Shown here: positions 34,561 through 46,939 of the stretch, piece after piece
How positions within the stretch are numbered: position 1 is the first letter of the stretch
Layout of the letters: every line of letters begins with the position of its first letter
From: Isoetes taiwanensis
Lineage: Eukaryota > Streptophyta > Lycopodiopsida > Isoetales > Isoetaceae
Assembly: GCA_021234155.1 (NCBI GenBank)
Contig: JAJEKV010000079.1
Span: forward strand, 859,395 to 923,394
Reading direction: 5' to 3'
DNA: 64,000 nucleotides
The notes under the pieces: model-generated
Database searches by the model: none
Told to the model about the DNA's origin: nothing
Seen by the model: the letters and a program-made list of their open reading frames with translations, nothing else
Made by a program: the position numbers and the translations under genes

Positions 34561-37500
34561 CTAGGCGATGTTACGGAAGAACTTGTGCATTCGGAATCTG
34601 CGACCCACTTCTTACTTGCGGCTCTGGATTTGTATCAGCGGCCCGGGCGTTGAACCCAATAAGATCATCACACCTTCAAATGAAAAGAAAGTGGTGTATA
34701 GAAATTGCCTGAGCAATTCCACGAACGAAAAGGCGCCGCCGTAAAGACCTCTGCTTGTTCCTCGGGACTGGCAAGAAAGCCGATGACATCTGTGAGATAG
34801 GAATTGCAATCGCTATGTGGGAAGGAACAAAAACAATGTCCAAGACGCTATTATATGCGTAGAGGAGGACACCTGAAATTCGCAGTTCATTGAGTATGTC
34901 CTTAAATGGACAAACTATGATCCCTCGCTCATGGCAGCTAGCAAATTAAACAAGCCGTCCACTGGAAAGAATGTTCACCAGTGCGAAAGGATACGGCTGG
35001 GTACTGCAGTCCTACGAATCTCTCTGTCTCTGCCTGGAATAACGGGCAATAGGGATATATTGTCTGGCTTCTCGACATGCAGAAAAGGTTTTGCAGATAA
35101 GAAACCACCTAGCATTGCACTGAAAGCTAAACGAGATGAGAAGATGCCTTCTGTAATGGACACGAATTGGTTAAGGGCTCAGGCGAAGAAAAACATATGA
35201 AGCCCGTATCTATAGCGAGAGGCCTCTGTAGAACCTGAAGCCCTCTCCGATTGAGCACATTTCCCTTTGCCCAACCATCTGGCATTATAGATCTGCTCAA
35301 CCTCGGCTATTTGTTGCTCCCCCTCATTGCCTAAAGATTCTACCATCCCAAAGTTGAGAATCAAACTTCGGCAAACTCAATACTTACGATAGCGCAGAAC
35401 CTTCTTCTTCCAACACCCCCCCCGAGTCTCGGAGTCTTTGCATCGTCCAAGAGGCTAGCATTTCCTATTATACGAACTGCCGACGGACCTCAAATTCAAT
35501 CCTGAAGAAGAACGCAAATTGGCAGAACAAACTGCACAGAAGCTTGAACAATTCAAACGGTTCTACCCGCTTGGTGTGAACGGTTTATGAAGGTTTTCAA
35601 TATTAGATTGCGAACCAGCTCTGCTAACCTCCGCGCGCTCGAATGCGTTCAAACGACCAACGTCACGGAACTCTCGTGAAGAGTTTCAAGGCGTATCCTG
35701 GAGAGGTGCTCACACCAGCCGATGTTGTCCCCTTCGACCCCATTACGGTGATTGTTATTGTTCATGATTTACGGTTTGTGGGCGTCTAACTTACAAGTGC
35801 ACATTATTTCAGGAAAAGATCACATGGAGTGGAGGATGACTTGAAGGGCAAGAAATTTTGGATAATATCGGTAACCACGGTATATGTGCAGCTCAAGCTG
35901 CTATGTTGTATTGTTGGAGAACAGGGAACGGCAGATGGAGTTTGCTAAAGCCTACGCCGAGGAGAAGAACAAGAGTGCTTAACGGAAACTTGACGATAGA
36001 GAATATATTGAGTTGAGCATTGATTGCAATGAAGTCATCGCTAACAATTGTATATAGAGAGCCATTGTTAGAGAAGCTTCAACGACTTCTGGCATCAACA
36101 TAAAAGCGTATGGTTGTCCTCCTCAAGGTCCCATTGGTAATTGCCACCACCTCGGCATGGAAGGTATTTTTATTATCTTTGCTCAAAGACATCAGCGACG
36201 CGATTTCCCCTAACCATTTGTTTTGTAGGACTTCCGCGAGATAGCTACCACAACGTTGAAGGTGAAGGAGCTAAAGGACGAGAAGCAATTTATTTTATGG
36301 AGGAGCGGGTGTTCGGAAGTTAATGGAAGTGGCCAACGGATGGGTCAACAAGAAGATTTGTGATGAGCATGGAGATTTTCTCGATAAGCCCTCGAAGGAC
36401 TTCTTCAACAAAACCCGGTTAAGATACCTTCGAGGCATGTCTAATCGCAGGCTTCGACTTCGATGAGATTTTGGAAGGAAAGACATACGTTAAGGTGCAA
36501 AGCGGATATCATGGCGGAGTTTAATTGCCGCCAGCCATTGATATTAGAAGCCCGACCTTCATGAAAAGAGATTTTGTCATCGCATCCACGCCGCCTTAAA
36601 AGATTACACATTTTGGGAGGAGTTGCTTCGACTTTCCTCCTTTTCACAAACGGCCGGATTCTGGATATATCTGATTCGGATACAGAGTACGTGAAAGCAA
36701 ATTACAATAAGGAGCATGTTGTGGGTAATTTGCCCGTTGCATTTCTAGAACCCATTAGATCGATTTTGAAATCAAAGAGGCTATAAAGATCAAGGAGAAG
36801 AAAAATGTTGTGCATGCTGTAACAAAGGAAGGGATTCCCACCTCCACTCCAGTGTCTGAGAATGCAACTATGGTGTTCATAGACTTTAGAGGATTCTCTG
36901 CATTGTGGACGTGCAAGAAATATATGGAACTCTTCACAAGAATATCCAGCATGACAACTGCTAATATTTATCACCTTGTCATTCTAATGCGGTCTGCGAA
37001 TTTGCCAGATTGCTTGTACAGCCAAAAACAGATTCAAGGCGGGTCCCATATTTCTGTAGGTACATATGACGAGCCGGGATGGGTGAACAAGAAAAGGGTG
37101 AAGGAATATCAGTATTACATCACCCATATGTGCATTAACGTGTTTACTCGGTGGTGAACGCCGATAATGCCTGAGTCTGGAGCTTCGTTTGACAGTGTCT
37201 TGCCGCACCACGAAGACGCCTTGCCACCAATGCCTGTCAGTGGTGACGAAGATACTGATGAGAAAATGAAGAAGAAATGGCAGACATATTTCACGGGTAA
37301 ACCCAGGTACAAGTTTGTCGGAATGGAAGGTGACCACGTGATGAAGTGCCAGATGAAGACATCATATGCCTACTACCTGGTTGACAAGCTTGTCGAAGGA
37401 TGGTTGTGTTCTTGATTTCTTCTCTCAGCAGTACCGCTTCGCTGTCGCCATCTGCAGGGGAAAGAAGAGTATTGCTTTTTCAAAGCCGGGCAAAGTGTGC

Positions 37501-37812
37501 CGATTTCTGAGGGCTTTCTTGGATAAGCTCGAAAAAATGGTCAGACAGGGCGCTGGGGAGACAGATGACGAGGATAAGGCAGAGCCTGAGAATGATCCTC
37601 ATGCGATCAATTTAAACATTACCCAACGAACAGATATATCTAACATCGATTCAATCTTGGATCAAATGGATGAGAAAAGCTACGAGGAAAGAATGCGTGA
37701 AACGAAAAAGACTTCCGAGGCTACCGAGAAAGGTATTATCGCTACCGGAGCCCGTGTTTCAAAAAAATTAGGGGCTCTAAATGAAAAATTGATGCCTACA
37801 TGCCTTTTTTGA
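34561..37812 (+). pseudogene. Decayed long coding region ending in a DNA-methyltransferase-like domain
   Basis: A long plus-strand protein signal runs through shifting frames: LKFNPEEERKLAEQTAQKLE (35485-35550), LVKSFKAYPGEVLTPADVVP (35675-35730), MEFAKAYAEEKNKSA (35935-35980), KLMEVANGWVNKKICDEHGD (36318-36378), FDEILEGKTYVKVQSGYHGG (36457-36518), KIKEKKNVVHAVTKEG (36785-36833). The last third has ATMVFIDFRGFSALW (36868-36912), then about 180 codons later VLDFFSQQYRFAVAICRGKK (37409-37470), preceded by HVMKCQMKTSYAYYLVDKL. This order (motif IV-like, then motif I-like) is that of beta-class N4-cytosine/N6-adenine methyltransferases. The canonical DPPY/SPPY and DPFxGxG residues are altered (IDFRG, LDFFSQQ). 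A 37366-37812 frame continues into a charged C-terminal tail. Several frameshifts, so inactive. The domain call is tentative; host gene relic or mobile element cannot be decided. Confidence 0.45.
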
Positions 37813-39829
37813 CAAAGGGTCGAAGCTCAATCAATGGGTATGGTCGAGGACCCTCGCGGATCAAGAGGGTGAGCCATCGTGCACACAAGAGCATCAGTTC
37901 CAAAGAAAGAAAAACCAAACTCTTCCATGCACCCGAGCATCGCATGTGCCGAAAGCCCGAGTGGCGCAGATGTCGGCGGACCCCCATGGATACCGACATC
38001 GGGGGACCGGATCCACATGTCCAACTCCTTGCGCGGAGCCATGTCTCAGAGAAATCCCGGATAAAAACAGGCTACACCGAGATGGACACGTAAGATGTTT
38101 TTCAAAGGGGACGTGAACATGTAGCTAGGATAGTCACCGAGCTCTGTTGTACCGGTGACAAGATCTAAACCCCAGATGGACTAATTTCTGCCATATGGCA
38201 AAGAAATGTGCATTGAAATGTTTGAGGAATACAAATTACAATGCTTTGAGTTTACTATTTCAGTTATTTTGTCTAAACATTCCTTCACACGACAACTCAC
38301 AATGTTCGCCATCACGATCCTCATTATCACTTTCAATTCTTTTATCCATGTGAAGAGCTTAACGGAATTGTAATATTACATCCATCGGCTGCCTAGGCAG
38401 CTTCAAATCTTCGCCGTGGCGATCCTGCTGAGTGTTTTCACTCTTTCCTGTGGACCGCTCTTGCTCCCGAAGGAGCTTGGGATAGCCTTATACATGTCCA
38501 AATCGGATACGTCGCTGTGTGTGCCCAAAAAGCAGCGGAAAAAACGTCAACTTTTACTCCGCTGCAACCATTTGCGGTGTTTTATAGACACCCAAGAACC
38601 TATTTCATGCTAAACGAGAATTCCGAAATTCTCTAATTAATTAAATCGTGCTTTTATGATAGTTTGCTCTTTCAAGTGGAATGTTACAAAGTTGCTGGTG
38701 GTGTATGAATAGCGGATGTAGGAGTTAAATGCTAGTGTAAATGCAGTTTCAATTATTGGGAAAGGGATATTCAAGGCCTAAAAGATGGAACTTTGTGTCT
38801 TTAGGAATGAAAAGTGGATGAATCAAATTGCAAGTCCTTCAAGGCATCCAACAAAGATTGTACAATGCATGTCCATGATGAGAGATCCGTGCTTGTTCAT
38901 CAAGGGTCAAAATCTATTGTGTCTCTATGAGCTCAAAATCAATGATTTTGAATGCTTTTGTTACCAGAACATGGTATGTAGTTCCTTTTTGTTGTTTTCC
39001 TTTTCGAGAATATAGTAGATGCCAAGATACACTAAGTTTTGATAGTTCTTTCCATATATTTAAAGCAAAGATAGGTTTGAAGTTGTATACCTAAAATATG
39101 AAAAAAAAAGTACAAAAAGTATGATCCCCCCTTTTTTCGTTGCAAAAATGCGTGTTTTCGCCGAAAATTGATGCGGGCACGAAGCTGCAAGAATGAGTCC
39201 TTGTATAATTTTCAACAGCTACATTCTACTGATGTTATAGAGGTAAAAAGTGTGAGAAATGTAGTCGCATTGCTTCGGCCTTGCCAGGCGATCTAAATTC
39301 ATGGTATTCGCAAACTTTTCTACAAAAGGCTGTAGAATGTTGGCGGTCGCGTGTTCTTTTCTATATAGAGGTGTCAAAACATATGCAAAAACGTCGTGGT
39401 TTCCACGCGGACGTGAATTGTCTCTACGAATTGTGTTAGATGAGGATGTATAGTAGGTTGTGCGAAGGCGTCTTCTTTTTTTCTTTTTTTTTTTTAAATA
39501 TGCGGACCATGAAGTGGAGGTTGAATCCTGTGAAGGATTGCTGCAGCATTCAAACAACAATGCCTATACAACATAAATTTTACCATATAATACCCTCATT
39601 TGATTCAATATCCTTCCCTCAAAGCATTGACCACCAAGTGCACTTCAAGAACTCCGTGGAAACAATGACCTTGGTTGCCAGTGGAAGCAAACAAAGGAGA
39701 GTTGATCAAATGTCTTGCTTCAGAGCAACTTGCCAGACACAATAGAAAGTTGTCAGGGGATTTTTGTATGTTGAGCTATCCTCGCATCTATTATAGCATA
39801 CATCAAGAAACGTGGGATTTCAAGAGGCT
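37813..39829. other. Non-coding or unreadable stretch
   Basis: No gene supported. The frames at 37800-38093, 38416-38613 and 38785-39015 lack known motifs. Sequence near 39219-39560 may include the 5' part of the hAT element that follows, but no BED zinc finger is visible. Confidence 0.3.
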
Positions 39830-41500
39830 ATCAAGGTGATTGCCTTCCTATAAGCATATAAACAATAAAATGATTGATGACATACACAAAACGATGGTAA
39901 AAAAGGTAAAGACCAAGCTGGCTTGTGTGACAGAAGCATGACCTACAACATTGGTGACTGACAAATGGAGCAATATAAACAAAGAGATCACCTTATTTAA
40001 TGCATGATTTTTTATCCATGGGTTGAGACATTTTTGAAGTTTGTGGAGACCAAGAACGATAGAGAATTTGGTTTGTGAAAAAACAAAGGTGGTCATTGAA
40101 AGCTTTGGACCGAAAAGAATATCTTAAGTCGTTATGGGCAATGCAGCGAAATACATAGAATTTTCAGAGGTTTGCATCATGTAGGATGTCAGTGCCATAG
40201 TTTGAATCTATTGTTGAAGGATTTATATGGTAACTAGACATGGTTTAAAGACCAACTCTCAAAGGGCATCGAGTTGTAAAGTTTTGTATTAAAACAATTG
40301 GAGTGTGCGCCATATATAACTCCTTGTGGAAGAAGGCATTAGCGACCTTAATAAACCCTGGGCCAACATATTTTGCAACCAACTACACTTATTTAGAGAA
40401 GTTGATAATGTCATGATTGGGTCAATAGCACCTTCATCCACGCAAAGTTCTTCGAGTGGAGAGAAAACATACTGGAAGTAAACGGGCCAAAGCTCATCAA
40501 GAAGCTCAAGAACTTAGAGACCTGGTAGCACATGAATCATTTTGGAAAGAAGTGAAAAATGTTGTGAATGTATGAGGCCCCTTCTATGCCATAAGGAGAC
40601 TCAATTCTAGTACTGTAAGCATTGACAAGGTATGGAGGTATTTGCATTTCGTGCAAACCTCTTTAGAGCACAACAGACCTGATCATGATGCATCATTTGA
40701 TAATTCCAAACGGGAGGTGTTGTTGACTGATGTTCAAACTCGTTCGGCCAAATCATACTCAGATATACACAGTGCCAGCTATGCCTTAGACTCGTGTAAT
40801 TATGACATGGACTAACATGAAGACAAGGAGGTTGTGCGGTAATTGAAGAAGGTTGCCAAGGGATATTATCCTAATGTAGTCGATTACAAGGCGTTTCTGA
40901 CAAAGCTAACAGAGTATCAAAATCTAACTTGTCGTTGGGCAGACAAGGAGTTGGTTGAAGCAATATAAAGCCATAAGGAAAAGCCCAAAATGGAGGCATA
41001 TGCATGGTGGCAAGCGCATGGTCAAGTCACAGTGACATTGCAAGAACTCGCAATGAAAATTTTATCTTAGATTTCGTCAAATAGTGCAAGTGAGAGGAAC
41101 TAGAGCGCATACAAATACATTCATTCAATATCGTGTAATTGGTTGCTTCACAAGAGAGCCCGGCAAGTTTATGTTCAATTCCTTAAATTGGTGACTCTTA
41201 AATTGCAACAATTAATAAGCGTGTCGAAAACTGAGTTTTTTGTCCTTTGGAACTGTAATAGAAGTTGAAGAGGATGATTTTGAAAAAACGGAAAATGAAC
41301 TGATGGCTGTGACAGTGGGTCGTCATCGTGATCCTAAAATTAGAGCCACTTGTTTTGAGAATGATGATGGACAGGATGACAACTTGTTAGAAGAGTCAGA
41401 GGATAGCAGCGATGATCCAAATGAGGAAGAGATCGAGAGGGAAGTAGACGAAGCTCTCAACATTGATATAGATCTCATGGATACAACCCCTCTGTTATAA
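39830..41500 (+). pseudogene. Decayed hAT-family transposase
   Basis: DDE transposase of the hAT superfamily, plant DUF659 type. Ordered fragments in changing frames: LVTDKWSNINKEITLFNA (39950-40005), YFATNYTYLEKL (40365-40402), HESFWKEVKNVVNV (40530-40572), then the C-terminal dimerisation part LQELAMKILS and SNSASERN (41038-41105, normally SSSGCERNW) and an acidic tail (41240-41500, EVEEDDFEKTENE). Premature stops and frameshifts throughout. No N-terminal BED finger and no confirmed terminal inverted repeats. Inactive. Confidence 0.85.
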
Positions 41501-41542
41501 ATACCTAGAAATAGTGACTCTTCCCTTATACATATCCAACAT

Positions 41543-42182
41543 ATTCTAGAATGGGGCTCGTATGAAAACGACAAAAACCTCCGATATAGATAGGCTTCTC
41601 ATTCATCTCAGCAGATTTTCTACAATGGTGGATATTGGGTAGCCGCGCACATGCGAACTACCCACGAAGAAAAATAAAGGGAATGTCCAATTATATAACT
41701 TGGACCCCATGAAATACAATGCTAATAGATGTTTGGTTTGTGTACCTGCCGAAAGCTTATCACCGGGATTAAAAGCTCCTCGGTTTTCGGTTTTCGGTGA
41801 AAACCCAAGTGATAAGCCTTCGCAAAAGGACTTGGACAAATGTAAGACCGAGAATTCGGCCTCCCAAAACCCACGAATGGAGAAGTCAAAGCCGCCGCCA
41901 ACCCTCACAAGCACATCATCAACACTAGAAAAAATATGACAAAACAAACCTCCCAAAGTGGAGGGGCTGATCACGCGTGCCAGGCGACAAATACATTAAA
42001 CAATTAAGGGGGGAGGGTGGGTTTCAAAGAAAAGAGAATAAGGTACTGCTGAGAGAGAAGAGAAAGCGCCGATGAGACGTTGATGAAGAACCTCGCCTAA
42101 TATAGCGATCTCCCAACCAGAGAAGGCATGCATTGCATGCATGCATGCAAGACATGCATGCTCGCCCCATTCTAGAATTTCG
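41543..42182. mobile_element. Non-autonomous inverted-repeat element, outer copy (about 640 bp)
   Basis: Left end ATTCTAGAATGGGGCTCG; right end the complement CGCCCCATTCTAGAAT. Internal sequence adjacent to both ends is shared with the element at 42191-42567. No clear target-site duplication. The open frames inside (41603-41974 minus, 41700-41939 plus) have no known motif. Confidence 0.55.
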
Positions 42183-42190
42183 ATCCGAGG

Positions 42191-42567
42191 GCTCGGATCG
42201 ATGGGATTCTAGAATGGGGCTCGCATGAAAATGACAAAAACCTTCGAATAGAAGAGAACTTCCTTATCAAAACGGGATTGAGGACGAAGGTCAAAAGATT
42301 ATGGCTAAAGAAGAGGCAAGGCCGAGAAAGGACATGCCACAACATGTAAGAAACGCCAAATTGGTCAATCCAAGCAGGGAGAAGCCCATCCCCTGCATGG
42401 CTTCAAAGAAAAGAGAATAAGGTACTGCTGAGAGAGAAGAGGAAGCGCCGATGAGACGTTGATGAAGAACCTCGCCTAATACAGCGATCTCCCAAACAGA
42501 GAAGGCATGCACCGCATGCATGCATGCAAGACATGCATGCTCGCCCCATTCTAGAATTTCGATCCGA
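42191..42567. mobile_element. Non-autonomous inverted-repeat element, second copy (about 377 bp)
   Basis: Ends are inverted: CTCGGATCGA then ATTCTAGAATGGGGC on the left, GCCCCATTCTAGAAT then TCGATCCGAG on the right. Its last 155 bp (42413-42567) are almost the same as 42036-42190. The junction with the outer copy is a perfect CGATCCGAG/CTCGGATCG palindrome around 42181-42200. It may belong to the hAT or a Mutator-like group; undetermined. Confidence 0.6.
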
Positions 42568-42740
42568 GTACATGTCCAAAACATATGTGTCCAAGACATA
42601 CGTGTCCAAAACATACATGTCCAAACCATAAGTGACCAACAACATGTTTATCCAAAATATACAAGTTGTTTAACCAAATTGTTTGTCCAAATGTGCATGT
42701 CAAAACATGTCAGAAAAACATATAAGTTTCTTGTCCAAGA
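42568..42740 (+). repeat. CATACGTGTCCAAAA minisatellite
   Basis: About eight degenerate 15-16-bp units (TGTCCAAAACATAYRTG). It produces the repetitive VLDTY and FWTRMSWTH-type translations of the minus strand, which are not genes. Confidence 0.75.
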
Positions 42741-42849
42741 TTATTTGTCCAATAAATTACAATCCTTGTTCTCCAATATAACTATCCTGAGGATGTTCAA
42801 CTGGAGGTGCAAGGTCTGAAATTAGGGTCTTCAACATAGTCACTCGGGC

Positions 42850-43900
42850 AGGCTTCCTTAGCACCACGAAACACATTTGCCAGATGTGCATTAGAAAAAT
42901 GGAATGACTGGCCATCATGCCTACTGACTGTGAATGTAGTCTAATTTGGCATACAACTTGTGGTATGCTGACACTACATAGGAAATTTATGGAGTGATCT
43001 AGCCATATCCTACATAGCAGAGCCAGTTTAAGAGCTTAACAACCATTATACACTTCATATGGACAATGGCCACATCCTAGTGTGTACCGCCACATCCTAG
43101 TGTGTACCACCCCACTTGTGAAAGTCCATCCTAACAAACTGAGTAAATTCTCTGATCCATGCCCTCTATTCGTTGCCATTGGTATGCACACAAATATTTT
43201 TGTCCCAAGTGCAAAATATTATCCTCAGTAGTCGGCTGTAAGGGGTCGAGAGCGGTCGAGAGCCAAAGCAATACTAAGCTGGAGCCACTGTCTGTTGTTG
43301 TCTCATGGTATATTAGCTTGCAAAACGTCTTTGACATCTTAGAGTTCTACAGTATACCATGTACATGAATGAACTTAGAGATTGCCCGATAAGCGACCTC
43401 TTTAATCATGCAACTGGATGCTTTGTACCGATTTCTAGCAGCAACCGACCAATCCCTAGCAAAAACCTCCTCAAAGACATCATCATTCACGTCATTAAAA
43501 TCATCATCCCCTGCATAACTCTCTGGTCCTTTCATATAGACGTCAATTAACTTTGCTCTAGCCTTCCTAACAACATCTAAGATCTCCCGCAGTCTTATTA
43601 TCGCTCTTGTCCTTTATTCGGCCGTGCGCGTCTGTTGCTCGACCATGTAGTTCTATCCTTAACCATGCCGCTAATGCCTCATCGAGGTCGAAAAACTCAA
43701 TTAGCATGGGAGAGACGTTGATGGGTCTGGCTTCATCAGCTATCTTTGCAAGTAGTGTGTGATTAAGGTCAAACGAGGGAACGCTGTTATTGGTTTGAGC
43801 CAGAAGCTGCAAAGAAAGTCACAAAAAGAAGGATCAGGAGTTGTAATTAAAATGTGAACATGTGAAAATAAATATCAGATGAGCACTTGAAACATACTTT
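42850..43900 (-). other. Unidentified minus-strand open frames, 3' of the gypsy element
   Basis: Frames at 43567-43812 (EFFDLDEALAAWLRIELHG), 43347-43535 (VFEEVFARDWSVAARNRYKA) and 43131-43337 follow each other on the minus strand and could be pieces of one decayed protein. I do not recognise it. The position is where the 3' LTR of the gypsy element should be, and that LTR is not there. Confidence 0.25.
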
Positions 43901-43940
43901 TCAACACATCTAGCGTATGCTTTCCATAAAATCATATAAT

Positions 43941-46801
43941 TTACATTTCAATATATAATTGAATGTCCATTGTATTCCCTGTCCAAGAGCAGTATTGTGC
44001 CCAACACCTCAAGAATTTTCCGATGGATCTGTACTTGTCGACTAACGCCTTATTCTGATGGCTTCTTGCGGCCAGAAGATATCCTCGCACTTCATCAACC
44101 AACTCTTGCATATCTGCCAACATCCATTGAGACACTTCTACTTTTGACACTGGGTGTGCCAAGTATCCGATGTGAGGCACTGATCGCCATAATTGATAAT
44201 GAAGGAGGACATCTGTGATGATTCCTGCTTGGTACTGTTGTAAGCAAATTCAACCAAGTGGAGATAGTTACCCCATTTTGACTTCTTATTCCACACATAT
44301 ATCCTCAACATATCTTCCAAGATGCGATTAGTGCGCTCCGTCTGCCCATCCATTTGGGGATGATATGCCGAACTCATGGAGAGCTTATTGTCGATCGTGG
44401 TGAACAACTCTTGCCAAAAGGCACTCATGAACTTCGGGTCCCTATCGGAGATGATCTTTCTTGGCATTCCGTGGAGTCTAAAAATCTCCTTAGTGAAATG
44501 CATTGCCGTACCCAAAGCTGTATCGGTAGTTTTACATGACACAAAGTGAGCCATTTTGGACAACTTATCCACTACTATCATTAAGGCATCATGCCCTCGC
44601 TCTGTTATTGGCAGCCTTGTTATGAAGTCCATGCTCACCACTTCCCATTTGGCGTTTGAAACTGGCAACAATTAATGCAAGACTCTGGGAATTCGAAGTT
44701 GCTCTGTTTTCGTCTGCTAACATATCTAGCACTCTCGAATGTACCTTGCAATTTGCTTCTTCATGCCTGGCCAATAGTAGCTACTTCTAATTTTGAAGTA
44801 TGTCTTCATAAAAACCTACGTGGCCGGCAATTGGACTGTTATGCGTGTCGTGGAGTATCAACTTCCTGACTCCCGATGACTCAGGTATGCATAACTTATT
44901 CTTATGATATAGGAGTTTACCCTCTTTCTTATAGTTCTTGAAGGTCTCTCTCCTTATCTGTTCTTGCCTCCTTAGAGAGACTTGCCCATACTTCTTGGAA
45001 GTCTTTATCTGTCGGCAAGGTCTCCTCAATCTTCTTGCCAAATTCACTGATGAGTGTTGATATGATATTACAATGGACTCTTATGGTGAGTGGATGCCTT
45101 GAAAGGGCATCAACGACCACGTTACATTTACCTGGTTTGTACATGATTTCGAAATCATACTCTTCCAGGAACTCCATCCATCTTCTCTGCCTCAAATTGA
45201 GGTGTGGTTGGGTGAAAATATATTGGAGACTTTGATGGTCTATATCTAATTGGAATCTTCTTCCCAATAGATAGTATTTTTAGACTCTCAGGGCTCTGAT
45301 AACAGCTAGCAGCTCTAAATTATGTTGCGCTTTATTTTGCCAATGTTTTGCCCAGTCTTTAATCTTCCTTGCCCTTGTAAGGTTCGTCAATGGCGCGACT
45401 ACTTTGGCAAAGTTTTTTTTTCTGTAATAGCATGCCAAGCCAAGGAAGCTTCTTACTTCATGCACATTTTTCAGGGCCAGCCATTCTATTACTGCTTGAA
45501 TCTTTGTTGGATCTGTTGAGATTCCTTCTGCTGAGATGATATGTCCCAAATACTCAACTCTGGTTGTTGCAAAATGATACTTACTCAACTTTATGTATAG
45601 CTGATGTCTTCTTAGCTTCTCTAAGGTTCGCTCTCCTCAAGTGTTTGATGTGCTCTCCTAGAGTTTTACCGTATATTAAAATGTCATCAAAGCATATGAT
45701 GACAAATTTATCGAGAAACTCTCGGAATATATCATTCATGAGTCTCATGAATGTTGCGGGGGCATTGGATAGTTCAAATTAACATGACTGTAACTTCATA
45801 GTAGCCATACCTCGTCCTAAAGGCAGTCTTGTGGACGTCTTCTTCCTTGATTTTGATTTGATTGTAACCTGACCTGAGGTCTATCTTGGAAAAGACTTTC
45901 GTCCCTTGGAGTTGGTCCATTAAATCGTCCGCTCTGGGCAGGGCATATTTATTCTTGATGGTGTGCTTGTTCAACTGGCGGTAATCTATACACATTCTCA
46001 AACTCTCATCTTTCTTTTTAACAAATAGTATTGGTGCCCCAAACGGAGAGACACTAGGTCTTATAAACCCTAGGTCTAAAAGCTCTTGTAACGGTTTCTT
46101 CAACTTTGTTAGCTCATGGCTTGACATTCTATAAGGAGCTTTACTTGTTGGCTTCATCCCTGGTTCAAGTGCTATTTCACACTCTACTCCCCTATAGGTG
46201 GAAGCTTCTTGATCTCATCCTAAAAAATATCGTGGAATTCCTTTATTAACTTAGCCACTGACTTAGGCAAGTGCTCAAGGTCTTATCTTCTTTTTCCTTG
46301 CTTGAGCCTGTACCAGGGGCTTCTATTTTGAAAGTGTAGGCTATCTGTTCTCTCTTTATACATTTGAGTAATTTCTTACTAGACATGCATTGCAGTATGG
46401 GGTAACCTCTTTACCTGCTATCTCTATGGTCTTTCTGTTAGGTGCCGTGAAGTTGACCTTTTTGTTCCCACTTCGATGAATGCCTTTGCTGGGCTCAAGT
46501 ATTCCATTCCTATTATGAGATCATATTTTTCCATCTCCATTATTTTTGCTCCCATATTGTCCACCCCTGGCAACTCAATATTAAAATTAACTCTTTTTCC
46601 TGCCGTATATCTGATTGCTCCACTTGCTAATACCACTGGCCTTGGGTTCGTCCGAAGGGTTTTCATTTTCAACATTTCGACCATTCTAGGCGAAGCAAAG
46701 TTATGGAAGCTCCCCATATCGAAGAGAACAATGAACGATTTGGCTTTTACCTTATCGATGGTGGATATCATATTATACTGACTCTGCATTTTTTGAATCA
46801 A
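43941..46801 (-). pseudogene. Ty3/gypsy family A pol (protease, RT, RNase H, integrase), broken
   Basis: Polyprotein of a plant LTR retrotransposon. In order on the minus strand: aspartic protease 46801-46424 (VLFDMGSFHNFASPRMVEML, with DMGS where DSGS is usual); RT 46157-45590 ([41 protein letters not shown], then ICFDDILIYGK with the FDD core); RT connection and RNase H 45588-44929 (YLGHIISAEGISTDP, LELLAVIRALRV, FLEEYDFEIMYKPGK, DALSRHP); integrase zinc finger 44870-44690 (HDTHNSPIAGHVGF, YYWPGMKKQIARYIREC); integrase core 44671-44138 (DFITRLP, IISDRDPKFMSAFWQEL, HPQMDGQTERTNR: D, D, E all present); C-terminal tail to 43941. Single stops and frameshifts interrupt RT and the zinc finger (TAG, TAG, TAA near 44670-44720). 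No chromodomain seen. Inactive. Confidence 0.92.
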
Positions 46802-46939
46802 TTGCAGCTAGTATATGACACTCACGATGGATATAGTCGCGGGCCTCATTATACACTTATAATGAGTTAACTGTTACGCTTGTAATTGAAATTGTGGTTA
46901 TTTCCTAGAGGTTTCAATAACACTTATAAGCACAAAATT

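Noticed and set aside
42291-42645. Minus-strand frames with repeated WTRMSWTH and VLDTY
   Set aside because: Products of the 15-bp minisatellite and inverted-repeat element.
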